Of a stretch of 64,000 nt of DNA, positions 51,195-58,438 are shown one piece after another (the first letter of the stretch is position 1; the number at the start of each line of letters is the position of its first letter). The notes beneath the pieces are model-generated. The model ran no database searches. It was not told the origin of the DNA and saw nothing but the letters and a program-made list of their open reading frames with translations. The stretch lies in IMG/VR virus record IMGVR_UViG_3300019776_000324, positions 188,001 to 252,000 of that record; one strand, written 5' to 3'. The translations under genes were made by a program, and so were the position numbers. Origin of the DNA: a virus.

Positions 51195-51350
51195 ATGACA
51201 AGAAAACATTTTATCGCAATGGCAAAAGAAATCGCTGAAATGCCAGATCGTAAGTCAGCCAAAATTGCAGCCGAAGCATTTGCCCAGGTAGCCCGTTCAG
51301 TTAATCCAAGATTTGACTTCGGTCGTTTCTTTACAGCCTGTGGAGTTTAA
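51195..51350 (+). CDS. 51-residue early phage protein
   Basis: Encodes MTRKHFIAMAKEIAEMPDRK, with the end RFDFGRFFTACGV. This pattern is common in small phage and plasmid proteins. An ACGGAGC site precedes the ATG. Function unknown. Confidence 0.72.
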   Translation: MTRKHFIAMAKEIAEMPDRKSAKIAAEAFAQVARSVNPRFDFGRFFTACGV

Positions 51351-51352
51351 TA

Positions 51353-51610
51353 ATGTTGAAAGAATTTAACGAAGTTCAAAAACTTGTTCAAGTTCTCCGT
51401 GGCCCACAGTTTGATCGCAAGCGTCACGGTGGTTTATTTGATCGTGGCAGTGCAGACAGTTATTATGGTCGTGGACACGATCCACACTGGTATCCAGAGG
51501 GCACCGGTAACGGTGTTAAAATTACCGAGTTAAACTCGGCAGAATTAGAAGAATATTTGGCTGGATACGAGCATAATGAACGCCATGGTGACAAAAAGAG
51601 TTACGACTAA
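51353..51610 (+). CDS. 85-residue early phage protein
   Basis: Contains RHGGLFDRGSADSYYGRGHD and HWYPEGTGNGVKI; the RGSADSYYGR block is also seen in hypothetical proteins of other phages. Starts three bases after the previous stop. Function unknown. Confidence 0.65.
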   Translation: MLKEFNEVQKLVQVLRGPQFDRKRHGGLFDRGSADSYYGRGHDPHWYPEGTGNGVKITELNSAELEEYLAGYEHNERHGDKKSYD

Positions 51611-51615
51611 AACGG

Positions 51616-51644
51616 TTGACCAGAAATTACCGATTTGTTATACT
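51616..51644 (+). promoter_or_regulatory. early-type promoter
   Basis: TTGACC 51616-51621, 17 bp, TATACT 51639-51644. Confidence 0.85.
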
Positions 51645-51674
51645 ATTAACATAGTAAAGAAAAAGGAGCAGAAA

Positions 51675-51872
51675 ATGACTACATTACAAGACAAATTAGG
51701 CCGTACCTTAACAGTAGGTGATCGTGTAGCTTATGCCTCATTTAAAAACCTGGGCATGACATTTGGTACTGTTACCAAATTGGGTCGTTTGCGGGCCATA
51801 GTAACACCAGAAGCACCTGCATTTAACCCCGATTCTGAGTCGTTTCGCACTACAGAATTGGTAAAGATCTAA
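51675..51872 (+). CDS. 65-residue early phage protein
   Basis: MTTLQDKLGRTLTVGDRVAY, beta-rich small barrel. An AAGGAGC site supports the ATG at 51675 over upstream codons, which lie in the promoter. Function unknown. Confidence 0.7.
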   Translation: MTTLQDKLGRTLTVGDRVAYASFKNLGMTFGTVTKLGRLRAIVTPEAPAFNPDSESFRTTELVKI

Positions 51873-51878
51873 AACGGT

Positions 51879-51907
51879 TGACCCGAAATACCCAATTTGC
51901 TATAATA
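51879..51907 (+). promoter_or_regulatory. early-type promoter
   Basis: TTGACC 51879-51884, 17 bp, TATAAT 51902-51907. Nearly identical to 41022, 51136 and 22240. Confidence 0.88.
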
Positions 51908-51935
51908 GTAGTATAGTAATTAATTAGGAGCAGAA

Positions 51936-52277
51936 ATGAACTACACAGTAGAACAAATTAAAGAAATTGTGTTTGAAGCTAGACTCGAGGCACAGAAAGC
52001 CGCTAAGTTCTTTTTTGATACCAAGTTAGGCGGCGAGGACAAGTTTAGTTGTGGTTTTGCTTGGGTTGATATCTACGGAGTCAAAGGTAATACCAAATTG
52101 GGTCGTGCGCTAAAAGAAGCTGGTGTGCGTAAGAGTTATACCGGTAGCTACCAAATTTGGAACCCAAGTGGCTTGGGGGTGCAAAACATTGACACCCTTG
52201 AAGCAGGTGCAGAAGCGGCCGCCAAAGTATTTGAGAATTACGGCTTTAAGGCCTATGCTGGCTCAAGGTTAGACTAA
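51936..52277 (+). CDS. conserved T4-like phage protein
   Basis: 113 residues, with CGFAWVDIYGVKGNTKLGRA and GVRKSYTGSYQIWNPSG. Proteins with this block recur in T4-like phages; no function is known. It contains a helical N-terminal half and a beta middle. The stop overlaps the next ATG. Confidence 0.75.
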   Translation: MNYTVEQIKEIVFEARLEAQKAAKFFFDTKLGGEDKFSCGFAWVDIYGVKGNTKLGRALKEAGVRKSYTGSYQIWNPSGLGVQNIDTLEAGAEAAAKVFENYGFKAYAGSRLD

Positions 52278-52591
52278 TGAAACTTATTGCTCGAACAAAA
52301 ACCGGTTACCTGGCCGAGATCGAAGAAGGAGAAATTGCCAACCTCCTGGGCTATAATAGTACATACGACGATGGATATCGTACAGTGGTTAGAAATCAAC
52401 CCAGTGAAGACTTAACAGGCTTTGAAGTTGAAGTAGAGAGGATGTATGATATTGCCAAGATGTTGCGTGGTCTAAACAAGACAGATATTGAAAAAGTTCA
52501 AGCAACTCTCAGGAATACACAAGAAAAGATAGATGAGTTGCAAGATATTGTTAATAAATTGACATTGTTTGAAACATTAAAGGACGCTTAA
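52277..52591 (+). CDS. phage protein with coiled-coil end
   Basis: 104 residues: IARTKTGYLAEIEEGEIANL domain, then a long helix (VQATLRNTQEKIDELQDIVN). Followed directly by the next gene. Function unknown. Confidence 0.65.
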   Translation: MKLIARTKTGYLAEIEEGEIANLLGYNSTYDDGYRTVVRNQPSEDLTGFEVEVERMYDIAKMLRGLNKTDIEKVQATLRNTQEKIDELQDIVNKLTLFETLKDA

Positions 52592-52592
52592 T

Positions 52593-52760
52593 ATGACCTT
52601 AGATCAAGCCCTAGCTGAAATTATTACCTACAGTATTGCCAACGGTGTTGACAGTTTAACAGCAGTTGAGCGTATGGTTAAAAACTACAAGACATTGAAC
52701 GCAGAACAGCAACAGGCCGTTACAGTATTCATGGCCGAAACTAAAATGGAAATGGTATGA
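52593..52760 (+). CDS. 55-residue helical phage protein
   Basis: Encodes MTLDQALAEIITYSIANGVD and ends AVTVFMAETKMEMV. The stop overlaps the next ATG (ATGA). Function unknown. Confidence 0.6.
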   Translation: MTLDQALAEIITYSIANGVDSLTAVERMVKNYKTLNAEQQQAVTVFMAETKMEMV

Positions 52761-53416
52761 GCCGCAGAGAAAAATACGATCGTATTGATGCAATAGACGC
52801 AGACTTGGTATGGTCAGCGGCACAAGCGGCTTATCGCATCAACGGCGGTTACTTGAAAGTTCCTGAGAGGTCCGGCGACAAGATTGTCAAGCCAACCAAC
52901 CGAGAAATTGTAACTATTGCACTTTACGATCCGTCGTTGATTACTGATGCTGATCGTGAAGCGGCCCAGAAGTGTCGTCAGTACATGGCAAGCTCAGCAA
53001 CTATGGCCACACTCAAAGATGAAATCACTGAATGGGGACAAATTGTTGCTCGTCTATGCGATAAGAAAACAATTACCAGCAACTATGACATGGCAGTACT
53101 TACAGCTATACCGCAGAGTCATGTCAACGATTTGAAAAAAGAAGAAACAGAAGGTCGCTTGGCTCGTTGCTCGTGTATTCAAGCAATCGCTGGAGATAAG
53201 ATAGAAGTTACAGGCGAAGTAGTTCGTTGTAATTTTTCGATGAAATTTAACACTTGGTTTGTTACTGCAATTACCACCGACGATCATGCGATATGGTTTG
53301 CTTATCGTGAAGGTGCCAAAGTAGGAACCAATGTTGTTGTCCGTGGCACAGTCAAACGACACAGTGACCGAGCTACTCAACTTAATCGTGTCAAACTCGT
53401 GGAGGAATCCAAATGA
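52757..53416 (+). CDS. phage protein with possible OB-fold domain
   Basis: 219 residues. The N-terminal half is helical. The C-terminal half has strands GDKIEVTGEVVRCNFSMKFN, TWFVTAITTDDHAIWFAY and NVVVRGTVKRHSD, fitting a small OB-like barrel that could bind DNA or RNA. Overlaps the next gene by four bases. The nucleic-acid role is inferred only. Confidence 0.55.
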   Translation: MSRREKYDRIDAIDADLVWSAAQAAYRINGGYLKVPERSGDKIVKPTNREIVTIALYDPSLITDADREAAQKCRQYMASSATMATLKDEITEWGQIVARLCDKKTITSNYDMAVLTAIPQSHVNDLKKEETEGRLARCSCIQAIAGDKIEVTGEVVRCNFSMKFNTWFVTAITTDDHAIWFAYREGAKVGTNVVVRGTVKRHSDRATQLNRVKLVEESK

Positions 53417-53541
53417 AAGCATTTGTGTTAGGAACTGTTTTTGGTATTTTGATTTGCACTGTTGGTCTATCCGGAATTGCTAGGATTTTGGACAACGGTG
53501 TGGCCAAAGTCCAGGAAGTGTCCAAAGAAGCTGCCAAATAA
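53413..53541 (+). CDS. 42-residue membrane peptide conserved in T4-like phages
   Basis: Encodes MKAFVLGTVFGILICTVGLS with a C-terminal charged helix (NGVAKVQEVSKEAAK). I recall very similar peptides from T4-like cyanophages. Function unknown. Confidence 0.7.
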   Translation: MKAFVLGTVFGILICTVGLSGIARILDNGVAKVQEVSKEAAK

Positions 53542-53574
53542 GGCATTTTGGACAACCAAAAGCATACTATATGG

Positions 53575-53603
53575 TTGACATTAAAACCCAATTCAGCTAT
53601 AAT
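53575..53603 (+). promoter_or_regulatory. early-type promoter
   Basis: TTGACA 53575-53580, 17 bp, TATAAT 53598-53603, preceded by ATGG. A tandem 14-base repeat (CAACTTAG-x-AAGG) follows in the leader at about 53645-53671. Confidence 0.83.
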
Positions 53604-53678
53604 AGTATTTGTAGTATGTAATAAAGGCAGTACAGTATTTTAAATCAACTTAGTAAGGCAACTTAGAAAGGCAACATC

Positions 53679-54005
53679 ATGTCAGTAGAAAAATTATTTA
53701 CAGTAGCAGGTACAGCAACAAATCCTAACGGTACAGTTAAGGCTCGTTTCGCTAACGATTTGGTAGCTCGTATTAAGATTTTGAACAAAGCAGGTTGTAC
53801 TAACATTAACTTGGTAGAATTGCCAAAGGCAATGACCAAGTTAGAAGCTCTCCAACATTTGCAAAGCATTGGTATCACTGAAGGTGACGCTGGTTATGCT
53901 GTAGCAAACAAGTTGGCTGAGAAGACCAAAGTAGCCAAAAAAGGCGAAGTAAAGGTCAAAGCAACTAAGGCATCTGCTAAAACAGCAGAAAAAGTAGTAG
54001 CCTAA
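53679..54005 (+). CDS. conserved T4-like phage protein with basic tail
   Basis: 108 residues. VEKLFTVAGTATNPNGTVKA with RFANDLVARIKILNKAG and LVELPKAMTKLEALQHL recurs in T4-like cyanophages. A Lys/Ala tail ends it (KVKATKASAKTAEKVVA). Function unknown. Confidence 0.75.
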   Translation: MSVEKLFTVAGTATNPNGTVKARFANDLVARIKILNKAGCTNINLVELPKAMTKLEALQHLQSIGITEGDAGYAVANKLAEKTKVAKKGEVKVKATKASAKTAEKVVA

Positions 54006-54077
54006 TAACCCAGGGGCAGGACGCTGGGTGTAGGCCCAGACTGTAAGTCCCCTGATAACTTTCTTAGAAAGCATATC
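54004..54077 (+). other. structured leader between two genes
   Basis: A 74-base segment in which CCCAG pairs with CTGGG, GGGC with GCCC and CTTTC with GAAAG in nested or alternative hairpins. Could be a leader regulating the membrane-protein gene at 54078, or a weak terminator. No known riboswitch consensus fits. Confidence 0.35.
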
Positions 54078-54437
54078 ATGAGTAAACCAGTATTTTCAGA
54101 CCTATTCAAATTTTCAGGTCGTCGCAATCGTCAATCCTTTATTCTTTTACAGTTGGCAAGTATTGTAGCTGTATTGTTAGGCATTGGCATTATCACAGCC
54201 GTTACCGCAGTATCACCAGGTGTAGGTGGCGTACTAGCTATCCTTGGCATCATTGGATTCATTGCTATTTGCGTAGCCAACTGGGCCAGTGCTAGTCAAC
54301 GCATTCGTGACTTTGGTCAGTCGGGTGTATGGGCATTGGTAATGTTGATCCCTTACATTGGTCCTGTGTTTAGCCTGGCACTATGGTTCATTCCAAGTAC
54401 CGAAGGTGAAAACAAATACGGTCCTAGCTGTATCTAA
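54078..54437 (+). CDS. DUF805 inner-membrane protein
   Basis: 119 residues. FKFSGRRNRQSFI start, three to four membrane helices, and QRIRDFGQSGVWAL is the DUF805 signature. Family members in bacteria (for example YhaH) lack a known function. A phage copy may alter host membrane behaviour. Confidence 0.83.
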   Translation: MSKPVFSDLFKFSGRRNRQSFILLQLASIVAVLLGIGIITAVTAVSPGVGGVLAILGIIGFIAICVANWASASQRIRDFGQSGVWALVMLIPYIGPVFSLALWFIPSTEGENKYGPSCI

Positions 54438-54443
54438 TACCAA

Positions 54444-54743
54444 ATGATATTAAGAATAACAGCCAAGTTTTTAGCGATCTTGGCTGTTATTCTTTTGTCT
54501 GGTTGTGCAATACCAGTAGTAGTATCTATGGCAACAGGAGCTGCTAGTGTAGCAGTAAATGAAACCACAGGCAAAACTGCCACTGATCATGTTGTTAGTG
54601 CAGTTAATGGCAAGGACTGCCGGGTGAGTAGAATGGGCAAACAAGACATTTGCCAAGAAGAAGTACAACAATTTCAATTTACAGTAATCACCACAGGTGT
54701 TACTTCGTCCTCAGTAGAAGAAATTCAATCTAAATATCGTTAA
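54444..54743 (+). CDS. small lipoprotein
   Basis: 99 residues. A lipobox LLSGC with Cys21 follows a hydrophobic signal. The mature domain is small and Val/Thr/Asn-rich with one more Cys pair (KDCRVSRM, DICQEE). Its signal-peptide codons lie within a 16-bp terminator-like hairpin. Possible entry-exclusion or lysis-related lipoprotein; function unknown. Confidence 0.7.
   Translation: MILRITAKFLAILAVILLSGCAIPVVVSMATGAASVAVNETTGKTATDHVVSAVNGKDCRVSRMGKQDICQEEVQQFQFTVITTGVTSSSVEEIQSKYR
54452..54494 (+). terminator. 16-bp hairpin inside the lipoprotein signal sequence
   Basis: Perfect arms AAGAATAACAGCCAAG and CTTGGCTGTTATTCTT, an 11-base loop, and a short TTGT tail. It probably ends the DUF805 transcript yet lies in the coding region of the next gene, so read-through or another promoter is needed to express it. 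Confidence 0.55.
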
Positions 54744-54755
54744 TAGGTTAGCCGT

Positions 54756-55004
54756 TTGGCTAAGTATTTTGATATGTTTGACGAATTAGATCTAACAATC
54801 AAAACCGCAATACACAATCTTATGCTAGTGCTGTATGAGCAGGGCATAACGGAAATTCACACTGGCGGACTTATGAGATTACTGGGTGTGTCTGACGAAG
54901 TGGCTCAGAAATACGATAAAGAACGAGTAATTTTAGATGATGATTTTGTTAAATATGTAAAGGAATACAATACTCCTAGACCCAAAGATCAACCTTTACA
55001 TTAA
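54756..55004 (+). CDS. conserved small phage protein
   Basis: 82 residues from a TTG, or 76 from the ATG at 54774. Contains AIHNLMLVLYEQGITEIHTG and LLGVSDEVAQKYDKERV. A TAAGTATTTTGAT box lies at the start, as before the gene at 15346. Recalled from T4-like cyanophages. Function unknown. Confidence 0.65.
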   Translation: MAKYFDMFDELDLTIKTAIHNLMLVLYEQGITEIHTGGLMRLLGVSDEVAQKYDKERVILDDDFVKYVKEYNTPRPKDQPLH

Positions 55005-55246
55005 TGACCTTACCAATATTTAAAAGCGGCGATGCACTGTTTACCGTTATAATCCGAGACTCTGCAGCCAATGACCGTTTAATAAAATGGACCAAAACCA
55101 GCCGCAGTATTCAAGCCCGTGTTGAAGATAACCGCATGCATATCTATGACCATAATACTTTAAGTTTGTTTATGGTCACTTGGACACACTCGTGGGATAA
55201 TATGGTTATTTGGGATCCGTGGTCAAAACGGCATATAAACTTTTAA
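55004..55246 (+). CDS. 80-residue phage protein
   Basis: Beta-rich: IFKSGDALFTVIIRDSAAND and RMHIYDHNTLSLFMVTW. A weak resemblance to the small paralogous family (final FMVTW) is seen. The start overlaps the previous stop. Function unknown. Confidence 0.58.
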   Translation: MTLPIFKSGDALFTVIIRDSAANDRLIKWTKTSRSIQARVEDNRMHIYDHNTLSLFMVTWTHSWDNMVIWDPWSKRHINF

Positions 55247-55251
55247 AATAC

Positions 55252-55279
55252 TTGACACACTGCCTTTATAGTGTATAAT
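55252..55279 (+). promoter_or_regulatory. sigma70-like promoter
   Basis: TTGACA 55252-55257, 16 bp, TATAAT 55274-55279. Lacks the CCCAATTTGC spacer of the main family. Confidence 0.8.
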
Positions 55280-55317
55280 TAATAGGTGCTCAGGCACTTT
55301 ATATAAAGGAAATAACA

Positions 55318-55506
55318 ATGTCACAACATGACGCAATCGTAGAAGCATTTAACACTTACCTCTCTGAAAACGAGAAGTTCACAACCAAAGGCGTTAAAGC
55401 GTCAGCTGCTCGTGCTCGTAAAGCATTACAAGAAATGAGCAAAGGTATCAAAGAGCGTCGTAAAGAAATTACCGCAGAAAAAGAAGCGTTAGCTGCTGCC
55501 AAGTAA
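55318..55506 (+). CDS. basic helical phage protein
   Basis: 62 residues, Lys/Ala/Glu-rich: TKGVKASAARARKALQEMSK then GIKERRKEITAEKEALAA. The start (MSQHDAIVEAFNTYLSENEK) recurs in T4-like phages. Could bind DNA. An AAGGAAAT site precedes the ATG. The stop overlaps the next ATG. Confidence 0.7.
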   Translation: MSQHDAIVEAFNTYLSENEKFTTKGVKASAARARKALQEMSKGIKERRKEITAEKEALAAAK

Positions 55507-55955
55507 TGATGGATGCCCATTCTCAAATGGCCGAAGCACTAGCTGATAGCATGACTGTATCGGTTAGTGCTCCTGGAACTTATAGTACAATTACCAATGG
55601 CGGGTTTGCCTACTCTAACACTGCTATTACCAACAACGGTGTTGCTACTGGATCCTTAGGACCGTACACTGTTAGCACTGGTTATTCACAACCATGGTTC
55701 AGCAACTCTGCTAGTCCAAAAATCCGTTTAGATGGTGAAGACGCTGACATAGAAGTCAACGGCGAAAGCCTCATGGGCTTGATGAAAGAAATCCGCGAAC
55801 GACTAAATCTCATAACCATTAACGAAAAGATGGAAAAGGAATGGGACGAACTACGAGCCTTAGGTGATCAATATCGTGCCCTAGAAGCCAAGTTAAAAGA
55901 ACAAGGCGAAATGTGGAACAAGCTAAAAGCTATGCCACCGCCTGATATCAAGTAA
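55506..55955 (+). CDS. conserved T4-like phage protein
   Basis: 149 residues. A Ser/Thr/Asn-rich first half (GTYSTITNGGFAYSNTAITN) precedes RLDGEDADIEVNGESLMGLM and a coiled-coil end (YRALEAKLKEQGEMWNKL). The DGEDADIEVNG block recurs in hypothetical proteins of T4-like phages, where it is sometimes next to structural genes. Function unknown. Confidence 0.72.
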   Translation: MMDAHSQMAEALADSMTVSVSAPGTYSTITNGGFAYSNTAITNNGVATGSLGPYTVSTGYSQPWFSNSASPKIRLDGEDADIEVNGESLMGLMKEIRERLNLITINEKMEKEWDELRALGDQYRALEAKLKEQGEMWNKLKAMPPPDIK

Positions 55956-57337
55956 TGTCAGCATGGAAAGAGTTTTATAATCAAATTCGCGACCCAAGCT
56001 GGCCCGACTGCGACAACGAAACTGACTTTGAACAACTACCTGACAATATCAAACAAGAGTGTATCAAAGTGTTTGGTTATCAGCCCAACCAGTTTAAAAA
56101 AACTTCTAAATTAAAAAATCAAGTATTTCCTATTAGGTCTGAAACAAGTTGTCAACTCAAATGGTCCTGGAGTACATTATTTTTAACCACAGAAGAAACA
56201 GCCAGTTGCCACAGAACTGACCATCATAAATTTGATACAGATCAATTTGATTTTCATAATACACCAAGTAAATTAGACGACCGTCGGCGTATGCTTGAAG
56301 GGTTGTGGCCCAAGCGCGGTTGCAACTATTGTCAAGATATTGAATCAGCGGGCGGCCAAAGTGATCGCATTACTAATTTAGATTTTCCTGGCATACATGC
56401 ACCTCCAGAATTAGACACTGATCCAACCGCGGTACATGTTACTCCTAGAATACTTGAAGTTTATTTTGATAACACTTGTAATCTAAAATGTCTATACTGT
56501 GGCCCGCACTTTAGCAGTTTATGGGATGCTGAAAATATAAAATTTGGGCAACCTGCATTTAACAAAAGCAAAAACATTGAGCAAAATAAACAAAAAATAT
56601 TTGAATGGCTAAAAGTCAACGGAAAACATTTAACTCATTTTAATATTCTCGGTGGTGAACCGTTGTATCAAAGTGAACTAGAAGAATGTTTAGAATTATT
56701 TGATCAGTATCCAGCACCTGAGCTTAAATTACAAATTTTTACCAATCTTAATTGTCGATTGCCCTATCTACAAAAAATAGTACAACGGGTTGGTCAATTA
56801 GTTGATCAAGATAAACTAAGAGAATTTGAAATTACTGCTAGTTTAGATTGTTGGGGAGCTCCGCAAGAATATGTTAGATATCCGTTAAACTTGGTTGCAT
56901 GGGAAAAGAATTTTGAATATTTGTTAACTCAAGACTGGATTAATTTAATAGTAAGTTCAACAGTAACGCCACTTACAATAAAAACTCTTCCGGACTTGCT
57001 TGAAAAAATACAACAGTGGAATCAGCAAAGAATTGTGCATCATTATCAAAATAGTGTAAATGGTCCTAGTTACATGTTCATTGATATTTTTGGTGACATT
57101 TTTGCCGAGGATTTTAAACGAGCATTGGATTTTAAACCTGCTGATACTCCTGAGCAACAATCAAGCAAAGGTTATCTTGAAGGGATTGCAACGCAGTCTG
57201 GTTCCAAAGGTCCAAACTTAAAAGAAATCAAAAATCTGTTTAATTTTTTAAATGAAATGGATCGCAGAAGATCGACTAGTTGGCGTGAGGTGTTTCCTTG
57301 GTTGATTGTGGAATTTAATAAACATGGGTTATATTGA
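55955..57337 (+). CDS. radical SAM protein with twitch-like motifs
   Basis: 460 residues. CNLKCLYCG (about residue 170) is the CxxxCxxC cluster site. NILGGEPLYQSELEECLELF is the GGE motif. N-terminal Cys residues (RGCNYCQD, CHRTD) may bind an auxiliary cluster, as in twitch-domain enzymes recorded in other marine phages. The overlap with the previous gene implies coupling. The substrate is unknown; a peptide or virion protein is likely. Confidence 0.83.
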   Translation: MSAWKEFYNQIRDPSWPDCDNETDFEQLPDNIKQECIKVFGYQPNQFKKTSKLKNQVFPIRSETSCQLKWSWSTLFLTTEETASCHRTDHHKFDTDQFDFHNTPSKLDDRRRMLEGLWPKRGCNYCQDIESAGGQSDRITNLDFPGIHAPPELDTDPTAVHVTPRILEVYFDNTCNLKCLYCGPHFSSLWDAENIKFGQPAFNKSKNIEQNKQKIFEWLKVNGKHLTHFNILGGEPLYQSELEECLELFDQYPAPELKLQIFTNLNCRLPYLQKIVQRVGQLVDQDKLREFEITASLDCWGAPQEYVRYPLNLVAWEKNFEYLLTQDWINLIVSSTVTPLTIKTLPDLLEKIQQWNQQRIVHHYQNSVNGPSYMFIDIFGDIFAEDFKRALDFKPADTPEQQSSKGYLEGIATQSGSKGPNLKEIKNLFNFLNEMDRRRSTSWREVFPWLIVEFNKHGLY

Positions 57338-57712
57338 GTAATATACCCAGATAACGGCAAAAACCTATCAAAAATCATAGATTTTTATTAACATCAATAG
57401 TATAATACTAAGTATTTTAGAGAACAGTAAAACAACCAGGCTGTCATTTGATTGATCAGCGGAGGATTACAATCTAGAACTGTTCCAAAACGGACGGGCT
57501 TGTGCCGTAAAGCAAGCAGTAGTATAAGAGGACTTCGGAACTCCTCTTCAATGACAAATGGTATAGGCCGTGTGAGAAACAAAGCACCGCTTAAAGAGTA
57601 TGGCACTGAGGCCCGAGGTCTTAATCTGTCTCCAATTCTATACACTTCATCTGTCTTTGCGCCCATCCTGGGAATCCGCTGATACGCACAGTATTGCGTC
57701 GAGGAGACGAAG
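57338..57712 (+). other. 375-base intergenic region with promoter elements and structured RNA candidate
   Basis: AT-rich first part: AAAAATC-ATA-GATTTTT palindrome (57370-57386), TATAAT at 57401-57406 and a TAAGTATTTT box next to it. The second part is GC-richer. TCAGCGGA (57456-57463) can pair with TCCGCTGA (57675-57682), closing a region of about 225 bases that contains a GAGGA/TCCTC hairpin. No convincing coding frame is seen. An ACGCA/TGCGT hairpin and a GAGGAG ribosome site end it. Confidence 0.5.
57456..57682 (+). ncRNA. candidate structured RNA closed by an 8-bp terminal stem
   Basis: The 5' TCAGCGGA and 3' TCCGCTGA ends are complementary over eight bases, with internal hairpins between, downstream of a TATAAT. 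No tRNA, tmRNA, RNase P or 6S hallmarks are evident. It could also be a long leader for the SleB-like gene. Confidence 0.35.
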
Positions 57713-58375
57713 ATGAAACTTAAAAAACTTCTTATATCGTTATTAACAGTAGTAAGCAGTAGTGCATTTGCAGTAGATGTAGCAGAAGTAAAAGCAGAAG
57801 TCTCTTATAGAGATCAAATTGTTGACCAAGCCAGCAAGTTTGTTGAGCGCACAGTTAACATAATTGCAACTCCATTCTTGTCAGACAAGGATGTAGAGTG
57901 TCTAGCTCGTAACATATTTTACGAGTCAGGTAGCGAACCAACTGAGGGCAAAATTGCCGTTGGTCTTGTTACTATAAATCGTGCCCAAGATCCACGCTTT
58001 GGTAAGAGCGTATGCGAAGTTGTCAAAGCTCGCACAGTGGTCACTAAAACACGCGAAGTCAAACGCACAGAAATGGTTCGAGTAGGGTATTTTGGCCCTC
58101 CTGAAAAAGTTGTTAGAACAGAAGAAGTAGTTCAACAAGTGCCAGTATGTCAGTTTTCGTGGACATGCCAGGGCTATGCCCGTGCTCCAAAACCCACAGA
58201 TGAACGCTGGGTAGAAAGTCAGCGTATTGCTGAAGGTATTGCTCGTGGAGACTACGAAGAATATCGCGGCAAATACGGCTCTGCACTATTCTTCCACTCT
58301 ACAGGAGTGCGCCCAATTTGGGCTAAAACCAAGAAGTTTGTAACCAAGACTGGACAGCACTTATTCTACGAATAG
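57713..58375 (+). CDS. secreted SleB-like cell-wall hydrolase
   Basis: 220 residues. A signal peptide (about 1-20, ending SAFA) is followed by DVECLARNIFYESGSEPTEG with the catalytic Glu, then IAVGLVTINRA. A 35-residue insertion (KTREVKRTEMVRVGYFGPPE...) precedes the conserved CQFSWTCQGYARAP and SALFFHSTGVRPIWA. It cleaves peptidoglycan in known relatives. The GAGGAG site and long structured leader suggest control of expression. Paralogue of 41079-41606. Confidence 0.86.
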   Translation: MKLKKLLISLLTVVSSSAFAVDVAEVKAEVSYRDQIVDQASKFVERTVNIIATPFLSDKDVECLARNIFYESGSEPTEGKIAVGLVTINRAQDPRFGKSVCEVVKARTVVTKTREVKRTEMVRVGYFGPPEKVVRTEEVVQQVPVCQFSWTCQGYARAPKPTDERWVESQRIAEGIARGDYEEYRGKYGSALFFHSTGVRPIWAKTKKFVTKTGQHLFYE

Positions 58376-58376
58376 G

Positions 58377-58405
58377 TTGACCAAATATTCGCATTTTGTT
58401 ATAAT
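58377..58405 (+). promoter_or_regulatory. early-type promoter
   Basis: TTGACC 58377-58382, 17 bp, TATAAT 58400-58405, followed by AGTAGTATG. Confidence 0.85.
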
Positions 58406-58411
58406 AGTAGT

Positions 58412-58438
58412 ATGAATAACAAATGTGAGTTCGTATAA
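58412..58438 (+). CDS. eight-codon leaderless upstream ORF
   Basis: An ATG six bases after the -10, so at the expected transcript start, encodes MNNKCEFV. Its TAA overlaps the ATG of the next gene (TAATG). It may deliver ribosomes to that gene, which lacks a ribosome site. Confidence 0.35.
   Translation: MNNKCEFV

Noticed and set aside
57394-57682. Open frames on both strands of the structured region
   Set aside because: Both lack ribosome sites and show unlikely composition; the DNA pattern fits a structured RNA or leader better.
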